The notes under the pieces: generated by a model
Database searches by the model: none
What the model saw: the letters and a program-made list of their open reading frames with translations, nothing else
Told to the model about the DNA's origin: nothing
Program-made: the position numbers and the translations under genes
Part shown: one piece after another, positions 23,101-30,405 of the stretch
Numbering within the stretch: position 1 is the stretch's first letter
Layout of the letters: each line of letters begins with the position of its first letter
From: a virus
IMG/VR virus record: IMGVR_UViG_3300027816_000252
Span: 1 to 34,425 of that record
DNA: 34,425 nt
Reading direction: 5' to 3' (one strand)

Positions 23101-24456
23101 ACTGGTTGACGTTAGGCGGAAACCAGTAACAACGGTGCCTTCGTCGAGGTCATAAATAGCGGGCGGTGTGTCGCCAACGATGTCTGCGTTAGCAATCGTA
23201 ATCGTCGGTGTCGCACTATTACTGATGCGGGTCGGGAAGAACTCTTGCTCCCCTGCCGCGTTCGTGCGCACGGAGAACCCGAACGGGCCGAAAATCGACG
23301 AGGACAAGAACTCGCCCATATTAACGGGCTCGGTAATCCGTAGCGCAAGGCGGACATCCGTGCCGACTGCGGCCTTTGTACTCGTTACCGAGGCGGCGTT
23401 AAAGGGGATGTTAACCGTTTCGTAGAGCTTAGAAACAATGTCAACCGGATGCTCGTCGATATAGAGCGCACTCTCCGGCGCGACCTCCTGACTCACCAGA
23501 CGCACCCGGACCTTAGCATTCGTCGACGGATAGGAGGTCGACTGCCCCGGTGTAAGTTGCACAAAGAGATAGTTCTGATCGCCGAACGGCGGGATCTGAA
23601 CTTGCCCTAAGCCCGTCAGCGTATATCCCGGGGGAGTAAACATTCCGCGGACGGTGCCGTACCATACGCTTGCCCCGGACTCTACGATCGCGAGAACAGA
23701 GGGATAAGCATTAACAAACTGCCGCTCCCGGATCTGCTTATAGTTGTCCCCGGTAAGATCTGCAATCGGGGGTTGCCTCTCGTAAAACCGTTGCATCGCC
23801 GCCTTAATCTTAGCAAGCGGAGGCGTTACCGTCCGCGCATAACTTGGCGGGTCATACGCGGCGACAAAGGCGAGGGCAAGGTAGCCACTCTGCACCTCAC
23901 GCCACGCGAACTCCCAGCCGCCGGATGCGCGGATCGGCCCAAAGTTCTGAATCGTCGGGCCTCCGACAAGACAGCCGCGGTTCGGGAACTCCCGGCGCTC
24001 GTCCGTCGCGGCAAGCGGATCGGATGACCAAGTAAAAATGGTATGCGTCGACTCGATCCGGCGGGAGTCGGACACCGTGAAGCTGTAGGTAATTGCATCG
24101 ACTTGCTGAATGCCGGTCAAATAACCGAGCGTCCAGATCGAATAGGTCGAGCCCCCATCCCGCGAGCATTCGAGCTTGGCACGACGGGACAAGAGTTGCT
24201 GACGAAACTGATTGTCCTCGAGCTTGTTCGTAATAAGGCGGACGGTGCCGGTACCGTCGGTGCCCGTGACAATATCGGCGACCGTAACAACGTAGGCCCC
24301 GGATCGCACCGCGCCTGTAAGGAGATCGACCTCTTGCCCATCGCCGCTTGGCACATCGACGATGTACGGATTCGATCCGCCCCGCTGTGATGTGACGGTA
24401 AGATCCGGGGTGGTTCCGTTAGCCTGATAGATCGTGAACCGGAAAAGAACCGTCAT
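17146..24456 (-). CDS. Giant fused tail hub/fibre with peptidase S74 chaperone
   Basis: A 2436-residue protein, about 21 percent of the genome. Residues about 1-620 (TVTSQRGGSNPYIVDVPSG, IDEHPVDIVSKLYET, YEIPGMIHDGSASNG) look like a gpJ-type hub. About 640-920 contain fibronectin-III-like repeats (TAPTFTLAAW, SLTTSNVTADAVTFTIG, STQYTFGVAFRD). About 930-1500 hold glycine/threonine-rich repeats. Six GNVGIGT-like beta repeats lie at about 1650, 1735, 1872, 1962, 2052 and 2155. The C-terminus is an intramolecular chaperone: SDYRIK with the Ser-Lys dyad S2342/K2347, VVAHELQEAYP, and a coiled coil to the end. The S74 domain normally trimerises the fibre and then cleaves itself off just before the Ser. 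It is followed on the minus strand by the 120-residue protein. Confidence 0.93.
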   Translation of the reverse strand: MTVLFRFTIYQANGTTPDLTVTSQRGGSNPYIVDVPSGDGQEVDLLTGAVRSGAYVVTVADIVTGTDGTGTVRLITNKLEDNQFRQQLLSRRAKLECSRDGGSTYSIWTLGYLTGIQQVDAITYSFTVSDSRRIESTHTIFTWSSDPLAATDERREFPNRGCLVGGPTIQNFGPIRASGGWEFAWREVQSGYLALAFVAAYDPPSYARTVTPPLAKIKAAMQRFYERQPPIADLTGDNYKQIRERQFVNAYPSVLAIVESGASVWYGTVRGMFTPPGYTLTGLGQVQIPPFGDQNYLFVQLTPGQSTSYPSTNAKVRVRLVSQEVAPESALYIDEHPVDIVSKLYETVNIPFNAASVTSTKAAVGTDVRLALRITEPVNMGEFLSSSIFGPFGFSVRTNAAGEQEFFPTRISNSATPTITIANADIVGDTPPAIYDLDEGTVVTGFRLTSTSFSVFDQDPELRDPPPPDGLTAQGVTIAAQNADTSTYSTKEVKYEIPGMIHDGSASNGAFAFSPEVVQRFFTGIVAEGFDRFGRGAVASEVQVIASSSAANLQVGDEVNIAASYYPNKNYRIGESNVGNRIAQIVRRTETPEGPSYKLVDSGVSAQPTAPTFTLAAWSGEPRRIATATVTNAATLNSSNVTLAVQYQVSATTPTTRTGTLFTRFRPGTIPTIAFTLPVVPPGSRVYVRMRTEKTELRASAWTAWTYVDLGAWVAPNSLTTSNVTADAVTFTIGLGSPTPNTLDPLDIFAYPGASAPADWTAFRIGTLSAGSTSTIVRDLTPSTQYTFGVAFRDEGTGAYSGFATATVTTAALNTVSAPAAPKMKLYTSFPNAGQTTGIALTIGAVEGYNIVVQRAPNVSGAPGTFADLDTLPPLTATYVDVLPSDGITRWYRVFYRLSGFLDGTPGTARSGTPIGIPDDFLSNTQATSIAGQATLTLGNYLTGGSYDGSASVTTDVDATPNNTASKVVARDASGNFSAGTVTAALAGNATTATTLQTARNINGVAFDGSADITVTAAAGTLTGTTLASGVTASSLTSVGTIATGVWQGTSIGKDYGGTGLTSTAFTGITNERIFVYDGGSGVFEVGPTGSNGQGLIYSGGALAWGNPAPGLHVLATTTALGPEHSVSGLTSGMILQATGATTARFQTPSIPASSVTAGTFSGASYTITNDLTVSGTLTGTLTGNASTATALQTARNINGVSFNGTADITVTAAAGTLTGSTLASGVTASSLTSVGTLTNLTVTNTITGSVSGNAGNVTGTVAIANGGTNATSYGVTGTGTRAIVYDIVGNAFEAVAAGSSGQFLQSAGTTGDITWATPPNFSTTTTTAGYVPGSNNVGATYFLNANGVWAVPAVGSVSANNVTAGTFSGASYTFSNSVTFTSGVRVAFGETYKILNGGGTAIDVLSATTLGTGVINSSLTSVGTLTSGALGAGFTAIDNARLANSSITINGSSVSLGGSITVSNQTITLSGDVTGSGTTSIATTLADTAVVAGTYGGNNAIPRLTVDSKGRLTGVSTITPSGTWSISISGNAATATTATNQSGGTVNATTGSFSSTVTANRYAGVNSLILNSYQTANPSSNVYLYSPPNDRDAWVYLDSADTGSNWGIYHRQIDSAVSGLPGNSIGFVGAGTSTLQAYISLLNGDAYFAGNVGIGTSSPSYKFDVSGQGRFITNSEYQLDVMSASSAAGASIRRYSTSAYAYDVYQNASRHWRTGLLGDSRYVIYDQTATIERLCIDTSGNVGIGTTAPYNKLSVLGSVGVNGDTNSSAIYMYDSYLDGGSSYFQIPQSRVRLDSSATGGIDEAPVAFFMHNENGTNNTWVKLSMGGRETAGAGNTVSWAGIAARKVGGVSGGWASGELHLWTKNGALQTDAVTITATGNVGIGTNTPNEKLDVNGNMTLSWNPGASYRIKFFGGGTYDAGFRLGSDGRSLELFSIFDDSAAGIKFITGTGSSNSEKMRLTNSGNVGIGTTTTTYKFNVDGGAAGSSPVAWFRGNTYGMIGTQRGADNASAGVNYYNAAGAQRWFCGIYENSDNFGFYNVGYSGFPVVIQNTTGNLGIGTTSPAYKLDVVGTSIFRAVATSYNGTTQSVLIDGNGGNAALTINATSDYAYLNFAQAGTTKIEIGCEGAATNKGSLYINTNIQVGSSNAAVFIKKSDGFVGIGTTSPSAYARLHVNGSAKLLVTSTSSSWGQFQVANPNDGESTIAIAAGGSGSPGNDSTYTRQWIIGINPYGTGTDAFTVTNKTLQSSAPFSIKEGGDVLVNGTGWNGSRLVVNESSGSTAEINGTSNTANQSPLYVWNNVESGSTYFISFYSDGQNNARTLRGYINYRRDNATLNLTTASDYRIKTIHGAYTKSGEVFDKMKVHEGTINGESGKYPMVVAHELQEAYPSAVDGEKDAVNEDGTPKLQMVSYTAMIPLMLAEIKSLRERVAQLES
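20751..20911. repeat. Fibre-internal repeat, copy 2
   Basis: About 54 codons of the fibre gene that encode nearly the same peptide as 21337-21498 (LQTARNINGVSFNGTADITV, then TLTGSTLASGVTASSLTSVG), but with many synonymous base changes. It lies at about residues 1182-1235 of the fibre. Confidence 0.85.
21337..21498. repeat. Fibre-internal repeat, copy 1
   Basis: About 54 codons encoding LQTARNINGVAFDGSADITV then TLTGTTLASGVTASSLTSVG, the partner of 20751-20911. The protein is nearly identical while the DNA has diverged, which points to an old duplication kept by selection on the protein. Confidence 0.85.
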
Positions 24457-24474
24457 TGACCGTGTGGCAGGGGG

Positions 24475-24912
24475 TTAGTAGATGCAGAGCATCGCGCCGG
24501 GGCTTGCCGCTATGTTGATTAGGGTGAATGACATAGAATACCGCAACTCCGCCTTGTCTTGCAGGGTGATGTCAACCCCGGCATCCGGCGCGAGGCAACA
24601 GGTCGCATAGGTTCGGGAGGCGGAGTCGCCGGTCGCTACGGAGACGGTGCCCCCGCCAAGGAGATGCGCCTCGAGGCGGAGCATAATCGACATCGAACTA
24701 TTCGGGATGTCATTCATCGTAAAGCTCGCGCCGTAGTCGGTTCGGAATGCGAACTGATACCGAGCCCCGGTCCCTAGCGCGGTTACGGCGGGCCCGATCG
24801 GACGTTGGAACGGGGTCCAATCGGCAAAGCGAGAGCCGACCCCTCCGGCAATCGCGGTCATTCCGTTGTCAAGGGTTGCCGATGTCCCGTCATTAAACGT
24901 AATGCTTGCCAT
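24475..24912 (-). CDS. Minor tail protein-like hypothetical protein
   Basis: A 145-residue, beta-rich protein between the tape measure and the hub. SITFNDGTSATLDNGMTAIA, GARYQFAFRTDYGASFTMND and MSIMLRLEAHLLGGGTVSVA. The position is that of a distal-tail or minor tail protein, but I do not recognise the family. Its ATG overlaps the tape measure stop by one base. It is separated from the fibre gene by 18 bases. Confidence 0.7.
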   Translation of the reverse strand: MASITFNDGTSATLDNGMTAIAGGVGSRFADWTPFQRPIGPAVTALGTGARYQFAFRTDYGASFTMNDIPNSSMSIMLRLEAHLLGGGTVSVATGDSASRTYATCCLAPDAGVDITLQDKAELRYSMSFTLINIAASPGAMLCIY

Positions 24913-26870
24913 TACCCGATCCTCCCGCGGCTATTCGCCTTGGTTAGAAGCTCTTGCATCGCTCGCTGTGCCGTCGGGTCGTTCGGGCCAATAATCGTCA
25001 CGTTCATCGGGGTCCGCGGAGCCATCCCTGCGGCGGTTGTCGCCGAGGTATTACCAAAGACAAGTTGCGTTGTCTGCCCCGCAGTACCGCGTGTACCGGC
25101 TCCAAAGCTCACAACCGAGGCGGCGGATCCTCCGCGACCCCCGCCCCCAAACGCGGCCCGGGCGACCCCTTTAAGGACGGCACCGGCGGCAATCATTGCA
25201 AGGGACGCGGCGACGGCACCGCCCGGGAGACCCGAGGCGAGGTAGTCAAAGATCCTCTGCATAAGCTGAGAAGCGACAAGCGACGCCTGCCCGAACTGTA
25301 TCATCGCGTCGCCGAGCCCCGCGAGCAGGGAGGTTGTCAGGGCCATAAAGCCCTCCCCGATATTCCCCGTAGCGATTGCGTTCTCGATCCCGGCAATAAT
25401 ACCGGTTGTCAAGGCAGTCGAGACACTAAGGGCAAACTCATTTTGAATTTGCTCGCGTAGCTCGAGGGCCGCTACCTTTGCCTGATCGAGCATTGGCAGG
25501 GTTGCGGCCTTGAGCTTTGACAGGTCGACGCCAAACCCTGCGGCAATCCGCGGTTGCGCCTCGGCGGATTCCCGGGCCCGATCCGCCGCCGCCTGAGCCG
25601 CGGCCTCCCGACGGAGCCGCGCCATACGCTCGGACGGGCTCTCAAATGCCGAGATCCCGGCCCCGGGCCCCCCGAGGGGAGCCCCTCGAGCCAGAGCCCG
25701 CCCTGCCGCGCTTAGGCCCCCACCACCGGCACCGCCGACGACGGGGGGAGCGACAACAACAGGCTTTGCCGCTTCCTTGCGGACCCCGGCGAGTGACTCA
25801 TAGATCCCGGTTTCCCAATCAGCCCACTCCTTCTGCTGATCGGCAAGCCCTTCGTCCATGTGATCGAAGCCCTTAAGCCAGTTATCGATCGACCTATCGA
25901 ACTCTGGCGTCAGGTTCCCCGTCAACATCGCGACAACCTTTACGACTGTCGCTCCGACGTTTGCAAGAAACTGATTAATCCGGTTGAGGATGCGAAACAG
26001 CGCAAGCCCCATATTTTTTATGCTTGCAAAAACACTCGAAAGGCCACCGACGATAATAACAATCAGGGTACCAACAGCCCCGGCAAGCGGCTGTAGAGCC
26101 GTTGAGAGGCCATTGATCGCGGCAACAAGCGGGGCGGTTTCGCCCGCGCTCGCCTCAAAGAGATTGTCAAAGTCGTTCTTAAGACCCTGCAACGCACCGC
26201 CGAGCGTATTTCGAGCGGCGGCGGCACTCCCGGCAAATTGCGTGTCAAGCTCTTTAAGGATGATCGCTTGCGCCTGAGCCGTCTGTCCGGTTTCGACAAG
26301 CGACTGAATCATCGCCTTCTGATCTTCGGTGAACTGAATGCCAGCTTTAGAAAGGGCCGCGGTACCGCGGATCGGATCGTTTAACGCCTTGCCGACTTGA
26401 ATTGCCGCACCCTTAAGATCCCCGCCCATCGCTTGCGCAACGTTAAGCACCGCTTGCGTTGCCTTCGGAAAGACATCGCCCTGAATCTTCGTGAATGTAA
26501 GCAAGAGGGCTTGCGCCCCGCCGATCGCCTCGTCGTCAAAAACACTTAGGCGAGACAGGGCCTCGGCGTGTGCGTTAAGGCTTTCAATACTCTGCCCCGC
26601 CGCGTTCCCCGTCGATTGCAGGGCGGCGGAGAGTTGCGCCTGTACGAACTGCGCTTGCGCGGTTGCGTCAACGATCTTCTTAATCGTTGCGCCAATAGCG
26701 ATAGCCCCGGCAAGCCGCTTTGCCGCGGACCCAAGACCGTCAAACGCCTTATCGGTTTTCTTTGCTTCCGCCGTCGTATCCGCCATCGACGCGGCAAGCT
26801 TCTTCATTGCCGCCTGTACGACGGCGGCTCCTTCTTCTTTGAGCTTGATTGAAAGCGCGTAAATGTCCAT
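24912..26870 (-). CDS. Tail tape measure protein
   Basis: A 652-residue protein that sets tail length and is ejected with the DNA. It is mostly alpha-helical. The conserved N-terminal block QLSAALQSTGNAAGQSIESL, then FTKIQGDVFPKATQAVLNVA and MGGDLKGAAIQVGKALNDPI is typical of phage tape measures (PF06791/TMP family-like). Hydrophobic segments at about 262-295 (GTLIVIIVGGLSSVF) and about 560-590 (AASLAMIAAGAVLKGVA) are the membrane-inserting helices. At roughly 0.15 nm per residue the tail would be about 100 nm, a siphovirus-like length. It ends in a disordered Gly-rich tail (FGGGGRGGSAASV). Confidence 0.93.
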   Translation of the reverse strand: MDIYALSIKLKEEGAAVVQAAMKKLAASMADTTAEAKKTDKAFDGLGSAAKRLAGAIAIGATIKKIVDATAQAQFVQAQLSAALQSTGNAAGQSIESLNAHAEALSRLSVFDDEAIGGAQALLLTFTKIQGDVFPKATQAVLNVAQAMGGDLKGAAIQVGKALNDPIRGTAALSKAGIQFTEDQKAMIQSLVETGQTAQAQAIILKELDTQFAGSAAAARNTLGGALQGLKNDFDNLFEASAGETAPLVAAINGLSTALQPLAGAVGTLIVIIVGGLSSVFASIKNMGLALFRILNRINQFLANVGATVVKVVAMLTGNLTPEFDRSIDNWLKGFDHMDEGLADQQKEWADWETGIYESLAGVRKEAAKPVVVAPPVVGGAGGGGLSAAGRALARGAPLGGPGAGISAFESPSERMARLRREAAAQAAADRARESAEAQPRIAAGFGVDLSKLKAATLPMLDQAKVAALELREQIQNEFALSVSTALTTGIIAGIENAIATGNIGEGFMALTTSLLAGLGDAMIQFGQASLVASQLMQRIFDYLASGLPGGAVAASLAMIAAGAVLKGVARAAFGGGGRGGSAASVVSFGAGTRGTAGQTTQLVFGNTSATTAAGMAPRTPMNVTIIGPNDPTAQRAMQELLTKANSRGRIG

Positions 26871-26873
26871 CGG

Positions 26874-27571
26874 TTACTGCGCCTCCGTTACAGGCTGTGC
26901 TTTTGCCATCTCTGCGGCGAGGGCCGTGAGTCGCTCCTTCGTATCCTTAAACATCTGCGACAACCGCCCCGCCGCCTTGAGGTACCGCGTCTCCATCTTC
27001 TGTAGCTCTTGCGGCTGATGAAACGCTACTGCCACAAGCCCTGCTAGATCCGTCCGTTCACCGAGCCGCGTTACCGCGGCCTCCCGCTCGATCTCCCGAA
27101 GCTCTGCCCACATCCACATCGTAAGGGCAAAGCTCTGCCGTGCTACTTCGTCAATCCCCTGCCCCGTTCGGATCGCCGTCTCGACGAGGATCCGCCGGAT
27201 ATACTGCTCTGGACTCCACGCGACCGAGACTGCGGCATCTTCCCCGGTCGCGTCCGTCAGTTTTTTTCCGACCGCTCCTCTAGCATCGTCTCTACTTCCG
27301 TAATCTGCCCGCGAGTAAGCTGTACAAGCGCGGCGATCTGATCGACCGTTAACGCGGCAAGCTCACTCTCGGACAGATCTGGACACGATGCGTGAATCAC
27401 ATCAAGCAACGCCGCCAACATCGATGCCCCACCCGTATCGTCGTTCTGCAAGGCCGCGATACGATGAGCCGCGGCCCCCGTTAGGGGCTTTACAGTAACC
27501 TTCCGTCCGAACAGCTTCACAACGGGCAGTCGCTTCGGATTCGTCAGGGCATCGAGGTCGATAACGGTCAT
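26874..27571 (-). CDS. Tail assembly chaperone, long form made by -1 frameshift
   Basis: The long chaperone (gpGT type). The first 104 codons are those of the short chaperone; a slip on A AAA AAC (27260-27266) moves ribosomes into the -1 frame, which is open from CTG at 27258-27260 to the stop at 26874. The extension is 47 codons plus the 81 residues that begin MWMWAELREI, giving 232 residues in total. The long form recruits the tape measure, while the short form coats the tube subunits; the ratio is set by the slip. In phage lambda the same arrangement (gpG/gpGT) is well known. The coordinates span both frames; the joint is one base back at 27260. Confidence 0.88.
27257..27571 (-). CDS. Tail assembly chaperone, short form (gpG type)
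   Basis: A 104-residue protein, MTVIDLDALTNPKRLPVVKL, then KVTVKPLTGAAAHRIAALQN and a helix-rich second half. It lies between the tail tube and the tape measure, where gpG-type chaperones sit. It ends EEERSEKN-type: the last codons GAA AAA AAC are the slippery site, with the stop TGA directly after it. Confidence 0.88.
   Translation of the reverse strand: MTVIDLDALTNPKRLPVVKLFGRKVTVKPLTGAAAHRIAALQNDDTGGASMLAALLDVIHASCPDLSESELAALTVDQIAALVQLTRGQITEVETMLEERSEKN
27260..27266 (-). promoter_or_regulatory. Programmed -1 frameshift site A AAA AAC
   Basis: A classic X XXY YYZ heptamer (A AAA AAC in the zero frame, codons AAA then AAC) with the in-frame stop TGA immediately downstream, and an open -1 frame that carries the rest of the chaperone. 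I did not establish a stimulatory stem-loop, although the following sequence is GC-rich. Confidence 0.88.
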
Positions 27572-27576
27572 ATCCC

Positions 27577-28194
27577 TTAGGCGTTAGTGAGGGCCGTGAG
27601 GTACTCGATCCGGTACGGCGCGGTGCCGGTCCCATCGAGGTAGCCTGCCCAGCCGGTGTCGAGACGGGCCTCGATCTCGATCGCGATCGCGACCTCTTGC
27701 CCGTCCTGTGAGGTGACATCGTACTTCGTAATAATCGCGGACGGGAAGCGGACCTGAACGTACTTTGGCGAGGCCGTCGTATGCCCGCCGCGGAGCCAGA
27801 TCGCCCGCACATCCGACATATAGTCCCCCGCAACAAGAAGCGCACCCGCGGCCTGTGGCGCATAGGACGAGGTAGCCCCGGTCCAGCCGCCGGTCGCCTG
27901 CACATCGGCCCCGGTGTCAAGCTGAGACACGCCACCGGCAACCAGCGCGGTCGCGGCGGGCGGGAGCGTAATCACGGTGCCGGAGATCTTCGGCATCTGC
28001 GACTGCTTGATGTCGAGGAGCTTCATCGGGGACCGCTTGCCGTCGAACTCGACGTTGCGGTAGGTGATGCCGGGGTCGAACTTGAGGCCCCCCTGAAAGG
28101 CACCATAGACGATGTTGCCGACGTACAGGACGCCGGAATCAAGGAGGACGCCATCCTTGAACTCTGAGGTAAAGCCAGTAAGCGGAGCGGTCAT
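27577..28194 (-). CDS. Major tail tube protein
   Basis: A 205-residue protein. LLDSGVLYVGNIVYGAFQGG, VEFDGKRSPMKLLDIKQSQM, then MPKISGTVITLPPAATALVA and a beta-rich second half. Together with its position between the tail terminator and the tail chaperones, this identifies the tube subunit. I expect it to polymerise into stacked hexamers along the tape measure. Six bases separate its stop from the chaperone start. Confidence 0.85.
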   Translation of the reverse strand: MTAPLTGFTSEFKDGVLLDSGVLYVGNIVYGAFQGGLKFDPGITYRNVEFDGKRSPMKLLDIKQSQMPKISGTVITLPPAATALVAGGVSQLDTGADVQATGGWTGATSSYAPQAAGALLVAGDYMSDVRAIWLRGGHTTASPKYVQVRFPSAIITKYDVTSQDGQEVAIAIEIEARLDTGWAGYLDGTGTAPYRIEYLTALTNA

Positions 28195-28228
28195 AGCAGT
28201 ATCCTACGGTGAAGGGACAGGGAGAAAG

Positions 28229-28723
28229 TTAAGCGCGGGAGGTCAAAACAACAGGCCAGAGGTACAAGTCGTAGTTGCCAACAACAGCCACGACGGAGCT
28301 ATCCGCCGGTTCAGTCATCTGCGGGACGGTCTGGCGCATCCGGGACCGACAGGCCATAAAGCCCGAGGTATTGGCAGTCAAGGCCGTTAGGCATTGGTCG
28401 ACAATATCCATCGCCCCCTCGACAAGGGCGATCTGGCTATCCGGCTTTCCGACGCATTGTACCTCGAGTACCGCCGTCTCCCGGTACCCGTTATACCCCG
28501 GCTGACTAACACGGTCAAGCCGCAGGGTAATGTAGGGGAAGGTCGGGCGCTCGGGCGCGGCCCGGATCCAGATCCGGGTCCCGACATAGTCGTTTAGCGT
28601 GTCGGCACTCGGGCTGGTATATGTCAAGAGGGCGTCCCGCAGAGTGCCGTAGATCTGCACCGTCGAGGCCGTCGACGGCAGGGTAAGGCTACCCGAGACG
28701 ATATACTTTGGCAGGGGGGTCAT
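28229..28723 (-). CDS. Tail terminator/completion protein (DUF3168-like)
   Basis: A 164-residue protein. TLRDALLTYTSPSADTLNDY, then PERPTFPYITLRLDRVSQPG and a TAVLEVQCVG strand with a later MDIVDQCLTA helix, which matches the alpha-beta plan of the lambda gpU/DUF3168 tail-terminator family. Gene order (neck, terminator, tube) supports it. It should cap the tail tube and mate it with the head connector. Confidence 0.75.
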   Translation of the reverse strand: MTPLPKYIVSGSLTLPSTASTVQIYGTLRDALLTYTSPSADTLNDYVGTRIWIRAAPERPTFPYITLRLDRVSQPGYNGYRETAVLEVQCVGKPDSQIALVEGAMDIVDQCLTALTANTSGFMACRSRMRQTVPQMTEPADSSVVAVVGNYDLYLWPVVLTSRA

Positions 28724-29169
28724 AGAGCCTCCGCCTTAAGGGAGCGTGTCAAGACCCTAGCATACGCCTTGCCGATTGCATCGACGCTGTTAAGGGCGAC
28801 CGGCTTAAAGATCTCGACGCGCTCATAGCGACGAGAAAACAGGTTGTGATGCCCAAGCTCCCACGCGAGGGCGATCTCGCCAACCGTGTAGGGGCGGGTC
28901 TTGCCAAGGCGGGTAAGCTGAACCGTAATGCCCTTCGGGATCCCGACAAGGGATGTCCACCCGTCTTGCGTCCAGATCGGGCGCTCCCGCTGAACGTGCT
29001 GAACGATCTGCGCCGTCGACCGGAACTTCTGGCTCGTATAGTACCCCTGAAAGAACCGCTTCTTGACGTTGCCCTCGTAGAGCGCGGCGGCGGCATCCGT
29101 CGCCTTGCGGCTCGCTTCCTTGTAGGCTCGCAAGAACTTCCCGGAGTTATCAGTAACCTTAATGCTCAT
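28720..29169 (-). CDS. Neck protein, HK97 gp10-like
   Basis: A 149-residue protein from ATG 29167-29169. MSIKVTDNSGKFLRAYKEAS, then AALYEGNVKKRFFQGYYTSQ and a later PYTVGEIALAWELGHHNLFS with FKPVALNSVDAIGKAYARVL. This is the plan of the HK97 gp10 family, which joins head connectors to the tail. A longer start at 29262 would overlap the previous gene, so I reject it. The ATG overlaps the previous stop by four bases. Confidence 0.8.
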   Translation of the reverse strand: MSIKVTDNSGKFLRAYKEASRKATDAAAALYEGNVKKRFFQGYYTSQKFRSTAQIVQHVQRERPIWTQDGWTSLVGIPKGITVQLTRLGKTRPYTVGEIALAWELGHHNLFSRRYERVEIFKPVALNSVDAIGKAYARVLTRSLKAEAL

Positions 29170-29420
29170 TGCACAGCCCGGAGCGTTGACCGGAGACGCC
29201 GGAGCGCCTCTGCCGCGGTCTGCGCCGTCTCCGTAACGGTCTGCGCATTCGGGCCGATCCACCGGAGGGCGATTGCAACATCCCCGACAGGAAACGCCTC
29301 AAGCGATCCGCCATATTCGTGTACAAACGTATCGATCCGCGACCGATCCGAGGGCCAGAGGCCCGACCGTCGCACATCCTGTCCGCAAAGGGTGCGGGCG
29401 TCGTCGCCGTGCATCGTCAC
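29166..29420 (-). CDS. Small head-tail region protein of unknown function
   Basis: An 84-residue protein, TMHGDDARTLCGQDVRRSGL, then SRIDTFVHEYGGSLEAFPVG and a C-terminal helix (TVTETAQTAAEALRRLRSTL). Start GTG at 29418-29420 overlaps the fibre-like gene stop as GTGA. The position suggests a connector accessory, but I recognise no family. Confidence 0.7.
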   Translation of the reverse strand: MTMHGDDARTLCGQDVRRSGLWPSDRSRIDTFVHEYGGSLEAFPVGDVAIALRWIGPNAQTVTETAQTAAEALRRLRSTLRAVQ

Positions 29421-29962
29421 CGGATAAACCCGATTGCCGATAGGCTGAGCGAGAGAGCCGTGACCGATGTCGTGTCCGTCTCGTTGCGGACGAACACCGA
29501 GATAGTGTCGTTCTGCGACGTCGGGATCAGCGTCGTCAGCGAGAAGCCGTAGCCCTCGTTGGAGTCTGACAGAATCGCGGAAACGTGCGCCGTCGTGATT
29601 GCCGTTCCGTTTTTAGCGAAACAGATGCCAAACGTCTTGTTATTTGACGCACACGAAAGCTCCACGTTTGCCGTTACGAGAAGGACTTGGTTAACTGCCT
29701 TCGTCGCCCGCAACTCGTTATTAGATGCCTGTGAAAACCCGTCCTGTCCGAGCGTCGTGTCAAGCGCGGTCGTCCCGGCAAGCTTGTAATAAGTGTTTGT
29801 CGCCGCAAAGGTCGTCTGCGCGGAGGCCGTAAGGTCAAGTTGCCCGCGGCTTGGGAACAGGGAGACGACTGCATCCCGGATGTCCTCGGGCGAGATTAGG
29901 CCGGTCGTGTTATCCGGGAGTTGCGCCAAGAGCGCGGCAAGGACCTTCGGGGTTTCAGCCAT
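29417..29962 (-). CDS. Putative capsid or neck fibre / decoration protein
   Basis: A 181-residue protein. LAALLAQLPDNTTGLISPED then IRDAVVSLFPS is an N-terminal block often found at the base of phage fibres and baseplate proteins. The rest, TAATNTYYKLAGTTALDTTL-like strands, NQVLLVTANVELSCASNNKT and a repeating beta pattern to IGFIR, resembles a C1q/TNF-like jelly roll. It sits between the head-closure protein and the neck proteins rather than among tail genes. I expect a neck- or capsid-attached appendage; the family is not certain. Confidence 0.65.
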   Translation of the reverse strand: MAETPKVLAALLAQLPDNTTGLISPEDIRDAVVSLFPSRGQLDLTASAQTTFAATNTYYKLAGTTALDTTLGQDGFSQASNNELRATKAVNQVLLVTANVELSCASNNKTFGICFAKNGTAITTAHVSAILSDSNEGYGFSLTTLIPTSQNDTISVFVRNETDTTSVTALSLSLSAIGFIR

Positions 29963-30405
29963 TAGTCATATCCCTCGTCAAAGCCAAGCGTAAATGCGCT
30001 CCCCGCCACGAGGAGATGCACCCCGTCCGCCACCGCGTCTGGATCGTTTGCGATAAACTCGGCATAGGCGGTCGGATCGACCTCCTCGAGCGTAATCTGT
30101 TTACAGCGCATCTGCCGCACTTCGTAGACGCCACGGACAAAATACAGTACCGTGCCGCCCTCCTCTTTAACGACACCAAACGGGTCGACGGCGACATCAT
30201 CGGAGACGGTCGCGACCGCACTTGTGCGGCTATCGGTATGCGCCTCGGGAGCCCCGGCAACGGTAAAAGCGTTTGCCGTCGTATCGAGCCGCCCCCAATA
30301 GACGCCGAGCTTGGTATACAGGGGCCGCTGAAAGCCATAGGCCCCGTCGTTCGACCGGGAGTAGAACCCAAGCCGCTGATCGAGCAGACCCGGGGCGATA
30401 TACAT
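29962..30405 (-). CDS. Head closure / head-tail joining protein
   Basis: A 147-residue protein. MYIAPGLLDQRLGFYSRSND, then GRLDTTANAFTVAGAPEAHT and VLYFVRGVYEVRQMRCKQIT. It has the beta-barrel plan of SPP1 gp16/Phage_H_T_join proteins (QRLxFY near the start). It follows the connector gene and overlaps it by one base. Confidence 0.75.
   Translation of the reverse strand: MYIAPGLLDQRLGFYSRSNDGAYGFQRPLYTKLGVYWGRLDTTANAFTVAGAPEAHTDSRTSAVATVSDDVAVDPFGVVKEEGGTVLYFVRGVYEVRQMRCKQITLEEVDPTAYAEFIANDPDAVADGVHLLVAGSAFTLGFDEGYD

Noticed and set aside
24860-24880. TTGACA on the minus strand inside the 145-residue tail gene
   Set aside because: No -10 and no shared operator block; coding sequence.
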